64,000 nt of DNA from Glossina fuscipes (taxonomy: Eukaryota > Arthropoda > Insecta > Diptera > Glossinidae), in NCBI RefSeq assembly GCF_014805625.2, contig NW_023998415.1, forward strand, positions 45,853,475-45,917,474, written 5' to 3'. The notes below the pieces were generated by a model. That model did not search any database and was not told the DNA's origin. It saw only the letters and a list, made by a program, of their open reading frames with translations. The position numbers were made by a program, and so were the translations under genes. Positions 12,317 through 23,900 of this stretch are shown here, in pieces. Within the stretch, counting starts at the first letter, position 1. Every line of letters begins with the position of its first letter.

Positions 12317-12855
12317 ACAAGTAAGAAAGTCATATTCGGCCGGGGCCGGGGCCGGTATTCGGTCTTGTTTGTCTTTCGGTAAATAACCATAAGGCCTTAA
12401 AAAAAGTGAAAAAAACAAAATTTAGTCACTAGTAACTTTGCGTCGATATGGCGGATGTGTTCCGTTTTTGCACGTAGGGAACAGAATACTTCGTAAAGTG
12501 AATGTGGAAATTTTCACGATTCTAACTTTAATAATTTCCAAGTGATGAGCAAAAATCGCTCGACTGCGCGCTTTTGCTCTAACCAATTTGGTCCATTTTC
12601 AATATCAACCTACGTGAAGGAACTTTTAATGTTTCTACAAAATTTGAAGTCGATATGTATACGTTGGTGACCAGGGGAGTGCCAACAACACACATCACAC
12701 AGACACATAGACGGACAGACATGGCTCAGTTAACTGAGAATTTCAGGCTAATCAAGATTATATTTATGCTTTATAGGGTTTCTGGAGCTTCCTTTTGTGT
12801 TTTATATATATTTGGACAAAAAAACAAAATGAGTTTACCCCCCACCTTACAGTCT
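12317..12855 (+). mobile_element. Decayed dispersed repeat with CAAGTAAGAAAGT head
   Basis: Preceded by an A run, the head reads acaagtaagaaagtcatatt and continues with a GC-rich segment in which 'ggccgg' units are repeated. Near the right end come 'gacggacagacatggct', 'ttatagggtttctggagctt' and a 'gagtttacccccc' tail. This order (head, gacggacagaca motif, tttatagggt, tail with TATACCC-like C run) is how I remember an abundant non-autonomous muscoid repeat. Length about 540 bp. It has no coding capacity. A second copy with the same head lies at 48.6 kb on the other strand. Confidence 0.7.
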
Positions 12856-13015
12856 TGTTGATGTATACGGAAAAGGCAACGCGTGTCGTGGATATACAAT
12901 CCATTTGTACGCGTCTTGGAAGAGAATGCGTTATGATATTTTTGGCCTTCATTATCTGCTAGTTAATGATGATGCAATAAATATTCTGCGAAACAAACAT
13001 CAGGTTTCTAACTGT

Positions 13016-13055
<40 letters not shown>

Positions 13056-15200
13056 AGTGTAAACTACATTATCTAGTATTTTTAGACCTTTTATATGGTG
13101 GTTCAAGTTACCCTGTAAAGAAAACAACAACAACAACAATAAATAGAAACTTCTTTAATAGAGGCATTCACGATCGGTTAAAAGCTTGTCATAACCACTA
13201 CGTTAAACCCAATGTTTGTGGATATTTGACTACAACTATCTAATATTAAGGCAGTTGCTACCAAATGCAGTTAAGTGAGGTTTGCTAATGACAACTGACA
13301 TGACAAAGTCTTTTAGTTTTGTTTTAACAATTAGGCAAAAAAAAAAAAGAAAATAAATAAATAAATAAAATAAAGAAAAAACTAATTTTTGAACAATCTA
13401 AAAAGTCAAGACGACTTTTTTTGTGTTATTACGTGATCGCTTGGCGACTAATTTGTCATTATTGCTAAAAGTTAAATAAGGCGGACTCGAATTATTTGTT
13501 ATTGTTTTTGCAATTTAAAGGCTTGAGGATATAACAAATTTTTTTATCCTACTTGACAAAAATTCACATTAAAAAAAAAGGTCTCATATATACAAGCAAG
13601 CCATGAACGCGTTAAGATCGCAAATTTAAAATCAACCTTTAATAGTAATTTGTTTAAATATATTCTTACATATGAAATACATTTTTTTTTTTTTTTTTTT
13701 GGTTATTTGGTTACTGCAAGTGCATCCTACCATTTCTGCAGTAACTTTTTTGCAAAATCTTTGCCTGTTTTGTTTTTACGTTCGACTGTTCATTAGTGTA
13801 TATTTTCCCGATTAGTATGTAATTTTGAATTGTCTGCGCATTTATAGGCAGATGTATTGTTGTGTCTGTCACTTTGTTTGTGCATTTGCTTGTCCGACTT
13901 ACGATCAAATTATTAACTGTTAATGTGGAAAAACAAATTTCAAACTCTTGTGCATCAAAATATTTCGAAAACGGCGGCCAACGGATATTGCCCAAGCTCC
14001 AATATATAAAATGTTGGTCCATCTCAAGCTTTTCCAAGTATTACAATTTATTCCACGATTGGCATTGGCTGCAAGAATACTTTTTAAAAGATTTATAGCG
14101 GACTAATCGCTTAGGGTCGCTAGGGTTTGAGGTCAATGAAGGTTCGAATCTAAGGTTAACACTGATTACCTGATTACATTGTACCTATAACCGGTGACGT
14201 AGAGAGATTTGTGTATGAAAATTTTTTCCACATTTTGCTACCGATGTATGCATTGATGCAATAATAAGTGAATTGATGTAATTAGCTTCTTATCATTTAT
14301 CGACAATTACAACCTGAAGGGTCGAAAAGAAATTTTGGAAAATTGTAATGTGAAAGTACTTTTTAAATATGATTTGCAATATGATTTCCAGAAATATGAG
14401 TCAAAAGAACTTATATATAGAGTATTAAAAACTAATATTTGCCTTTCATTTTCAGACTTATTTGAATTTGAATTCAAGTTACTCTACTCTCCTTAAAGGG
14501 ATATACTATTTGATGTTAAAATAATACTCCTACAAATTCCTTCTATTCGAAAGCGATATCGCTTGATCCTTGAAGATGTGCAAATCGTGATATATGGATT
14601 CGGAATTGTTTACATTTAAATATCCCTTGTTCATGGGCAGAGAGATGAATTATTTCCGATGCATATACGGAATCCCTGTGCTTTTTGTAATTTTCATTCT
14701 AATTTTTACAAAAGAATAATGCAACGATTCAAGTCGTGGAAAGTGAGAAATAGAAGCCGATACAATACACAATAAAGTCAGCTTCCATTTGTCATTATTA
14801 TTGCAGTGAGATATTGACGATATATGTTAAAAAATGCTGTCTTATTATACACGCTGTGTGTGTGTGTGTGTATGTGTTTGTGCTCAGGAAAGGCAATATC
14901 TCGCGTATTCAACTTTTACTTTGGTATCGTTAAAATCATTTTTATGGGGATTGTGTTTAAAATGAAAGAAGTAAATAATTATAATAAATCATTTTCATCC
15001 AAAAAGACTTGTTGCCTGAACGCACCTCTAAGCTAACCGGGTGAAGTCGGCGGTTATTTGTTTATTTAATTTGTCAATGCAGTGATTGTTTAGCGTGTCT
15101 TTTCTATCCGCGGCATTTGGCTTATGCCAAAGGTACTTGCATTTAATTGAAAAATCATAAAAAGATCTTTGATGACTTTTCAAATGACATTTTCTCAATA
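12856..15200. other. Non-coding segment with long A and T runs
   Basis: A 38-base A run lies at 13017-13054, an A run and AAAT units near 13337-13372, and a T run near 13682-13700. A GT tract is at 14855-14872. The 108-codon minus-strand frame at 13711-14037 and its plus-strand counterpart have no motif I trust. No gene is seen. Confidence 0.5.
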
Positions 15201-15928
15201 CCTCTTTAGTGCATAAATAACACAACTTTATTACATGTTAACTGACATTTATTAGTAAATGTTTAAAGAAACAGGTGGGTGGGAGCATATTCTATATATA
15301 TATATTGTTTTCGTGTTTAACAGTGTAACATATATATATATATATGATATATATGATATATATGTATATATGCGCGTGTAGTTATAGGCTTTATATGCAT
15401 ATTAGATATTTAATTTTTTTTGTATAAATTTTATCGTATTTGCCGTAAATTATTAAAATATTCATAAAGATTCACTTGTCATATCAATGTTTATAATATG
15501 TCATATGTTTATGTAAATTATACAACAAATATTATATTACGTACATATGTTAAAAGCAAGCAAGCAGTTGATGCAAAACTAATATTTGAGTTTAAATTTA
15601 ATTTTTCCATTTCTTATTGTTTTTTTTTTTTATTTAATTTTTTTTATTTTTTTTATTTTCTTGTAATCGTATACTAATAGTATACATGGGAGAGAGATGA
15701 GAGAAAACGTTCGATCGCTAACAACAATTTGCGACTTGTGTAAGTTTTATTGCAAATTAATTGCAGTTAATGTGTTTAGCGCAACTGGCACCTGACAATG
15801 TAACGTTTTATTAAATGTGAATATGTCTGTCTGTATGTCTGTCTGTCTGTCTGTCTGTGATAAATCCGCAATATAAATGTATTAACATCCATACTATAGT
15901 ACTGTTTTAACTTGTCTCACACACATGA

Positions 15929-15971
<43 letters not shown>

Positions 15972-16200
15972 TTTTTTATTTATTTATCATTTGTTTTTGT
16001 CTTTGTATTTGTTTTTTTTGTTTTTTGTGTGCGATTGGCATTCTAATGATAGAGTTAGATTAGAATCTGTAATTATTATTATTATTATTATTGTTTTTTT
16101 TTTTTTTAGCAGTTAGGTTAAGATATGTATTAAATGTATGTAGGTAGGTACAAGTGTTCACATATTATATTGCATGCTGCTGGGAAGTACTTACTGTTGT
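15201..16200. repeat. Microsatellite-dense block C
   Basis: AT tracts lie at 15295-15310, 15330-15370 and 15936-15968. CTGT units run from 15824 to 15858, a T-rich stretch spans 15618-15660, ATT units are at 16072-16092, and a T run follows. No gene is seen. Confidence 0.85.
15824..15858. repeat. (CTGT)n tetranucleotide tract
   Basis: About eight CTGT units with one variant (ctgtatgt). Confidence 0.9.
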
Positions 16201-16324
16201 GGCTCGTATTTATACAAATATTCAGGAATTTTATTTATCATTATTTTTTCAAACATTCATAACAGAATATCATTTCCGGTTGAAAAAGCAAAGTTCATAT
16301 AGTAATCATTTAATTACAAAACGA

Positions 16325-17310
16325 ATGAGAAAATTATAGTTGGGCAAGGACGAACTTTACGTAGTCTACGTCATTGCCCTTAGTATAGTTATTCATACGT
16401 TTTAGCGATCAGATGCTAAGTGTTATACATTTTTCTCCAATGCAAGAGCATACTTCTCTTCAAAGCTCGCAGATTGGGGAACATCCAAAACATTCCATGT
16501 CTTGGTGCAAAATTTAGCAAATTTTTAGTGTGTTTAGCTGTTTCCGCCACAAAAAACTATAGATTAGACTTTCTCGTCATATACGCTTGCTTGCTTACTT
16601 GCTTCACTTCATCTGAGAGCGTCTAAAAAATATACCTATGGGATCCAAATTTCCTGAGATTAATTTCCTTATCAAAAACTACTAAAAATTGAATATGTTC
16701 CTAAAGAATTTACTGCATGAGCAATTTTAGATGGAATGCGTTTAAAAAATAAATGCATTTGGTTCAAATTTCGTCCACCTGATTTTTATGCCAAATTGTT
16801 ATTATGCACAAATTTTTGATCGCAAAACATTACGACTTTGCGACAAAGAGAGGTTTATGTTTCATGAGAATCCTTATATGCGGTAGGATCTGAAACAGAG
16901 ATTTTCCTAAGGTTCAATGGCAATTTTCAACATGAAATATTGAAAATTAGACCTTTCTACTATATAAAGATTCAGTGGTCGCGGGAACGTTGTATGGGAA
17001 GGATTAAACAATTTCCCCATCCCATCCAAACTTTTCACAACAGTTTCGTATACTGGCATGTTATTCAGCGACTGAGGACTGGCCGAAAAGCGTTCTAATC
17101 CAGAGTATTTTCAATTGCGATCTATAGGTTGAACATACATATACATGGAAAGACTCGAAAGGTCGACTGACAAGCTTAGAATCTTCAGAATCATTTTCTG
17201 AATCGATCGGTTTAATAAAGTATGGGTCTATTTTGTATGCTTTTTGGGTCTTACATACGTCTGCAGAAACTTACTATAGCTTGTACCATAAGTGGTTTAG
17301 GGCATAAATA
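16325..17310 (+). mobile_element. Decayed dispersed repeat, copy 2
   Basis: The head (tatagttgggcaagga, 16334-16352) corresponds to 1599 and to 17.7 kb. A 21-base string at 16863-16883 is identical to 17973-17993 in the next copy. A 23-base string at 17187-17209 is identical, in inverted orientation, to 36152-36174. The tail (cttactatagcttgtaccat, then aagtggtttagggcataaat) lines up with the other tails. There is no simple repeat inside and no coding capacity. The three separate matches to three other places make the copy secure; the ends are estimated from where matching stops. Confidence 0.75.
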
Positions 17311-17690
17311 TAGATAGCAGATTAGACAGCGGAAGCTGTTTTTTTATTTCATAAGTGACCTCATTTGATCTCCAATTGTACCGTTATGCGATCCGTTATC
17401 GTATTCCTTCAATGGCATCTAGACGTGGATGTCATGCGTGGTGGAGTAGAGAATGAAGCTAAAGTTTTACGGTAAAACTGGGCGTGACTAATCCGCACAC
17501 ACTTTGAATATGTAAAGAACCATAAAGAAACGGATTGTAAAAATATTTCCCAGGATTGTGCGCATCTCAAAGGTCCGCCTCAAAGTAAGTTTGCCTTTCA
17601 TGTTTATTTTGACTATCTATAATTAAACACTTTACGGTCCCCATAAAAATCGTTTCCTTATTATAGTGAAGATTTTTCCATAAAATAAAT
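17311..17690. other. Spacer between two dispersed-repeat copies
   Basis: Non-repetitive. It includes 'actgggcgtgactaatccgc' near 17478, a phrase typical of the interior of such repeats, so it may belong to an older, partly overwritten copy. No gene is seen. Confidence 0.35.
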
Positions 17691-18461
17691 CGAGTAAGAT
17701 TATTATTGTCAGGCAGCGCTGATCATTACACACCCTATACTACTTCACCGAGTGTAGTTATACGCTTTTTTTTGGTAACAATATACCAAAAAGTATAGCA
17801 AAGTAGTTTAGACTTTCTCTCCACATAAGAGTTTGCGTTTTTTGATAGCGCCTGTATATGTTGGAATCCAAAAAAAACAAATGGGTCTAGCGTTAATATT
17901 TTGGTTTACTATAAGTTTTATTTTCATCATAAAATATTAAAAATGAAACCTTTTTGCGAAGAGCTTACTACGCATGAGAATCCTTATATGCGGCGGTATC
18001 CCAAAAATAGACCTACGTGGTCCAAATTCGGTAAAGTAGATTTGTTTGCCAACTTACTATGAGATATTGAAAATTCCACCTTTTTACCAAATAAAGCTTT
18101 AGTTTGTGTAGGAACCGTTATATGATAGGCGATTCAAAAAATTGCACCAGCCAGCCCGAAGTTTCTATTCCAATTTAAAGTGACGAAACACTATTACTCG
18201 GTTACTTTTGCCGAGAACTTTTTGAGAATAAGGCATTATATGGGTAGTGGTCGAAGCCGTCCGATCCGAGCCATTTTCAATGGCGTTCGTCCTTGGATTA
18301 AAGCAGGTCACTGTACCGGTGGCGGACAGACAGATTCAGATTATGATTTTGGATCGATCAGTATTATTAAAGGGTGAGCCTGCCTTAAGCTCATTTGTGT
18401 ATTACATACGTCCAAATCAAGTTAATATACCCTGTAACGCAAGTGGTGTAACGTATAAAAA
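17691..18461 (+). mobile_element. Decayed dispersed repeat, copy 3
   Basis: The head (cgagtaagattattattgtc, then aggcagcgctgatcat and ccctatactacttcac) corresponds to the heads at 1599 and 16334. The shared 21-base string is at 17973-17993. Further on, 'ataaggcattatatgggtag' and 'ggtggcggacagacagattc' precede the tail gttaatataccctgtaacgc / aagtggtgtaacgtataaaa (18421-18460), the best-preserved tail in the window. It is in the same orientation as copy 2, with the two tails about 1.15 kb apart. No coding capacity. Confidence 0.75.
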
Positions 18462-20080
18462 ATTGCCTTGACGTCATTGACGTAAAGGTTATATTATGTA
18501 CCTGTATAGAGTATTGATTTTTTTGACCTTTTTGCAGTTCATCGAATATTCATAATTTGCTGTAACAGTTCATTAGCTCAGCAAGTTGATAAATATAATA
18601 AAATAGAAATTATATATAATTGTTTTTAAACAATTTGTCGTCACCTACAACAATTTTAACTATTTAACTAATTGAAAACGCAACAAATTTCATATTTATA
18701 CGTAATTATAGTTATAAATAATATTTTACATGAAGTATTCATGTTCAAATTTAATTAATGACTTAAGCAAATAGTTTTGATCTCCGACATATGGTGTTTT
18801 TTTGGTTTTATTTTCAAAAGTTTTTCTGATTTACGTTGTGATGTGAAACAGTTCTTTTGTGTGGTTGAAAGATCAACAACTCTTTGACAACATCTTCTTG
18901 AGTACTACTCGTCATACGTGTACAATATGTTTAAGGAAAAGAAGAAGAAGAAGAAGAAGAAGAAGAAGAAAAGTTCATAATCGAAAATAGTTTTCTTAAT
19001 AGAATGCAAACACTTCTCCCTTCCTTCACAGTTGCGATATATCAGGTGTATCGTGTAATAATGGAGATTATATTTTTAAACATATAAATAAAAATTAAAA
19101 TTTAATCGTACACGACATGGTGAGAAAAAACCAAACGATCATGATAACAAGTCATGATTCTTTTTTGGGAATTTGCAAAAATCAAAAATCACAGATTACG
19201 TCAGAGGGCAATTAGATTGCTTAGGAGAACAATTACAAGTGAGATCGACTTGATAAAAAAGTTGGTTTACTGCGTTTGCAAAGTGCTATATATAGTAGCG
19301 ATATTTCCATCTATGGAATTTGTATAAAATTTCGATTCGATAAAATCCATCTAGAATTCATTGGCTTCACTTTCACATAATTCCTCTTATCTGCAACGCA
19401 AAAACGTGGCATCGTCCACACAGCCATACGGTGTTGGAGCAATTTTTTGCAGAGTTGCATTGTGAATTATAAATGGGAAGTGCGATTAAAACGCCACCAT
19501 TGTAAGCTTCTCAAGCTAAATGAATTTGCATAATATTTCGATGATTGAATGAATAAAGGAATACTTTTTACTTTAGTCGAAGGGCCAATAATAACCAATA
19601 CACCCTTCAAAAGTAGTTATAGATGCTTGGAATGAAACTATCTGGGCTCGATCACTTGATCGCTATCTCCTCTCTTTTATTTGTCTACATCTCAAACTGT
19701 ATTTTCTTCCTTTTTTTTTTATTATTTATTTAGATGACCTAAGGCCTAAGCACTTTTCCCGCGAAAAAAGAATACAAACTTAGGGATGGAAATAAAAAAA
19801 AAAGAAGAAAAGTCCGTTACTTATATAATTTATTTGAAGATTGTAGGAGAATTTTTAATTTAATTAAAAAATATATCGCCGATATTGCTCTTGCGGTAAA
19901 TGTGTATCGTCGTTAAGCGGTACACCTATGTGATATATGAAGTAGATCTGGTTTCCATATGTTTGTTGTTGATTCATGTCATTTCTGTTGTGTACGGTGC
20001 GCGGCCTCTTCTCACTGTAAATAATAATTTTGCCATCATATTTTCTTAGAAAATTTTATTAAGCATCAAATGTTATAGAT
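18462..20080. other. Mostly unique AT-rich DNA
   Basis: Apart from a GAA tract at 18940-18971 and short A or T runs near 19709 and 19795, this is non-repetitive. No open frame of interest or transposon motif is seen. Confidence 0.5.
18940..18971. repeat. (GAA)n microsatellite
   Basis: About ten GAA units; a purine-only strand. Confidence 0.95.
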
Positions 20081-20235
20081 TTTCATTCCGCCGCTTCTTG
20101 CTTGAAACTCATTAAAGTGAAAAGAAAAACAAAAAAAAAAAAAAAAAAAACATATTCTTCACTAACATGTTCCATATGCCAAACATATTGCAAACGCTTC
20201 TTCATTTTTCATATTTACAAACACATTCATATATT

Positions 20236-20243
<8 letters not shown>

Positions 20244-20273
<30 letters not shown>
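20244..20273. repeat. (AT)n microsatellite
   Basis: About fifteen AT units. Confidence 0.95.
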
Positions 20274-21721
20274 CTATATATGGGTATATACTAGTGTTTA
20301 CTTAAAAAATTTGTTTGCTGAAGATATTTCCTTCACTGTTTTTCTCCTCCGATATTAATTGACTTGTAAATTGAGTTAATTTTATTTATTGATATGTACA
20401 GAGGCTGCGTTTATTAACTGCTTGAATTTTGCTTTTTTTTTTAAATGAAAATAAATACAATTTTTTTTTTTACACATTTATTTAGAAATTATTTCGCGAA
20501 AGATTTATTTAAAAAATTTTTAACACGAGTTTCCAGTCTATCCGTTGCGTAGGTGTAGGTGTGCATGCACCAAGTTAATCAACGAATAAAGTTCAATAAT
20601 GTTTGTCACATCATAACGGTTAAAAGATCTTCTCATGCATACACATATAAACATATTAAAGTTAAATTCGAAATCGAGTTAAATTTGCCTTTGCCTCCGT
20701 CTACGGAATATTTGTGAAAACATTTCACTCTGCTTGCTAATGTGATCGGAGTCGTGACGTTAATCTGTGGTAGTGCTTAGCATTAACTCTTCCCTTAGCT
20801 TACCGTCTATTTTCACTTTTGAACGAGTGATGTGCCTATAGCGGAATTTTGGTAACCAAATTGATCGTCTTTGCCTATGCAAGGATTCTATGATAATTTT
20901 CCATTTTCTGTTCTTTGCTTTCTCCGTGATTTGATGATTTGTTGCCGTTACCGCTGGGTTTGTGAAAATTTTTGCCCACTATTGTCAATTTCGCGACATG
21001 CCTGATCTTCCAGTTTATTCGATTCTTGTAAATGCAAAATAATTGCATTTCTCTACCATAAGTTTGATAACAGACAGCAAACAGTAATAGTTGCTCCAAA
21101 GGAGAAAAACTATCGTGAACGACATTAAGTGAGGAGTACTGTTTATGCAAACATCTAGATATTTGTGCGAGTAATTAGTTAAATCTCATTACTATTGCTA
21201 CAAGTATTACTTGTTCTCTCCTCTTTAAGGACTTCGTTCAGCTACATGTTCACGGGGGATACATGCTGCAAATGTAAATATTTTTAATATTTTCAAGCGA
21301 ATAACGTAAGTCGTATAACATAATTAAGCACTGCTTGTCAATTTGCATTTGTATGTTAAGCAAGATTCGAGCGAGGTTTATAATGTATTTACGCGTTTAC
21401 TTATTTAATTAATTTCAAATCATTTCTTAATAACCAAATTTTCTGAAAACGAAAACTCAAATAAATTGAAAAAAAAAAAAAAAATGTTACTAAATATTTT
21501 TACATATTTGCTTTTATGGTGAAAAACACCCACACAAGTAGACAGAGAGATAAACATTAAATCAGCTGCAGATTCAGTTACGCGTACACACAAACACAGA
21601 CACAAACACAAGACAGTTCAGTATTAAACAAATTAATTAATCAGTGTATTGCATGGACTTAATACGCCCAGTAGCTGACATGTGAACATTATCAATAAAC
21701 ACCAATGGAAATAGTATAAAC

Positions 21722-21723
<2 letters not shown>

Positions 21724-21753
<30 letters not shown>
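21724..21753. repeat. (AC)n microsatellite
   Basis: About fifteen AC units, followed by degenerate ACAT units. Confidence 0.95.
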
Positions 21754-21755
<2 letters not shown>

Positions 21756-22380
21756 ACACATACACACATACACATACAAACAACATAAATAGCATAGGCA
21801 GCTTATAGGGGCGTATAGAGAGGTACTCTTATAAAAATGCAACGGAATAACGGAATTTTATTTGATACTAAATTTGTTGTAAACTGAAGAAAAAAAGGAC
21901 GCGAAGATAGCATAAGAGGCTCTACGTAAGCAAGAGGTGGGGAGTGTTGAGGTACGGTTGATATATGTTGAAAATTTGTTAAACACAGTAAACTGGCAAA
22001 GAAGAACACATGTATTTACATATATATATATATATACAACCTAGTTATGTATAAATTTATATCTAAATATAAATATAGAGGTGTGCGTGTGAGTATGCAG
22101 ACATGTATGTAGACATTACGTACAGTTGTAGTGTACCCGTACATTGTAGAGTGCAGCTTAAATACCAAATTAGGCGGCACATGCGCACAACATTATCTAA
22201 TAGACGAGAAATAAGTACACTGCACAACAACTCAACATATAACGCGATAAACATGGGCGACAACTTGATAGAAAAGCTTTTTTTCTTTGCTTCAATTTTT
22301 TTTTTTATTTATTTTTTTAAGGAAATCTATAGGCGTGTTGGCTGTAAAGTGCATGAACATATACACCAAACACTTGCCTT

Positions 22381-22381
<1 letters not shown>

Positions 22382-22424
<43 letters not shown>
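22382..22424. repeat. (TAA)n microsatellite
   Basis: About fourteen uninterrupted TAA units. Confidence 0.95.
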
Positions 22425-23159
22425 GATACAAGACTTAAAATAAGGCTTGAGAAAACATTATATATATATGGACAATTTTTTAAAATTTCTTCATTGCATT
22501 TAACCATCACTGTGTCTATTGGAGTGGACTGAAGGTAGCATCTGCAATAACTAAGTTTTGTTTTGATAGTTAAAAATTTCATTACAATGTGTGTATGCGC
22601 CAAGAATAAAATAAAAGTTTCGAGCGAAAAGTTATTACTAAATACTTAAACAAGCCTGAGGTAATTGTTGCAGTTATTGTTGTAGGCCTTGCCAGCATTT
22701 GTTGTCATCTCGTATGATCATCATCAACATCATCGAAAATTGCCTACAACGATCATAATTGCTGTTGATGTGAAAACGTAGAGCACAAACATAATCGGAC
22801 AGACTGTTTGCTATGCGTATTTTATATATATATATATAAGTGTATCGTTAGGTTTTCATGTCTGAGCAAAGGTCTGTTCGTTGATCCTAAGAGAGAAAAC
22901 ATGTCAGAGTGCTTGGCAGCGTAATGTTTTGTCCGCCTTGTTTAGTTGCGATGTGTGGCCAATTGTTGGCTAATTACAACAACATAACTTAAACGCATGT
23001 CTTTTTTATTTATTTTTTATTTTTTTTTTTTTTGTTTTCTTTCTTGTTCACTACATCATGTCCGCTGGTAGTAAATCCGAAGACACACGTTTTTTTATAT
23101 TACCTCGAACTTCAATTAAAATACAATTTCTGATGTCTGTCTGCCTGGTTGCCAATGTT

Positions 23160-23163
<4 letters not shown>

Positions 23164-23192
<29 letters not shown>

Positions 23193-23212
23193 CTATGTGT
23201 GTGTGTGTGTGC
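23164..23212. repeat. (GT)n microsatellite
   Basis: GT tract with one interruption (gtctatgt). Confidence 0.95.
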
Positions 23213-23304
23213 GTTAACTTTACTCTTACCGTCTATTACTATTTACTCAATACTGACATTAATTTGTTGGGCATAGTTTTGCATTCTTTTCGGTTTTCTT
23301 TTAT

Positions 23305-23314
<10 letters not shown>

Positions 23315-23364
<50 letters not shown>
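23315..23364. repeat. (AT)n joined to a T run
   Basis: About eighteen AT units followed directly by fourteen T. Confidence 0.95.
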
Positions 23365-23900
23365 CCTAACAGTTTGATTAAAACGTTTTGCTGTTCGTTA
23401 GGCATTTTGTTATTGTTGTTGTTATTAGTATGGTATCGGTGTCTTGCTAATTGACATGCGCAACTAGTCAACGGATATGTTGTGTCGCATTGTAAAAATT
23501 CATGTTTTCTGTTGCGTTTAGATTTTCAAGCCCGTGCACGTTGGTGCGTTAGCGCAAGCGTTTTATGGACGAAAAATAAAATTAAAAATAGATTTTCTAA
23601 CATTTTCTTTAAATATATTTTTAGCTTTATTTTTGTCATTTTGTTTTTCTTTTTTCTCTCTTTTTTCTGTTTTAGGTAATTTGTTGAACGGAAATCATTG
23701 TCTGATTTCACTTTGCATTTTAAATAGTTTTTTAATTAATTTAATATTTTTTCCTATTTTTTTTTTTTTTTTCTTTTTCTTTAATAAATGATAGGAATAT
23801 TCTTTTTTTTAATTCCCTATACGGCAACCATGGTAGTCGGCATTTAATTGACGGCTAATCAAATATATATGTGTAGGCATACATACTTCTCACCGGTTGG

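Larger units (their letters stand above)
20081..23900. repeat. Microsatellite-dense block D
   Basis: The block contains an A run at 20131-20150, AT at 20244-20273, AC at 21724-21753, TAA at 22382-22424, AT near 22820-22838, GT at 23164-23212, AT at 23315-23350 running into T, and several T-rich runs up to 23810. A non-repetitive island lies at 20480-21420 without recognisable coding. Long frames across the repeats (poly-Asn, poly-Leu, poly-Cys/Val) are artefacts. Confidence 0.85.

Noticed and set aside
13017..13054. Long A run as the tail of a processed retrogene
   Set aside because: No upstream coding remnant or target-site duplication was seen; A runs are common throughout the window.
13711..14098. 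Overlapping frames on both strands as a mariner relic
   Set aside because: One short string (KYFENGGQRILPK) recalls the mariner C-terminus, but no other block is in order, so the match is probably chance.
14085..14160. tRNA gene suggested by ggttcgaatct at about 14141
   Set aside because: No A-box at the right distance and no pairing stems.
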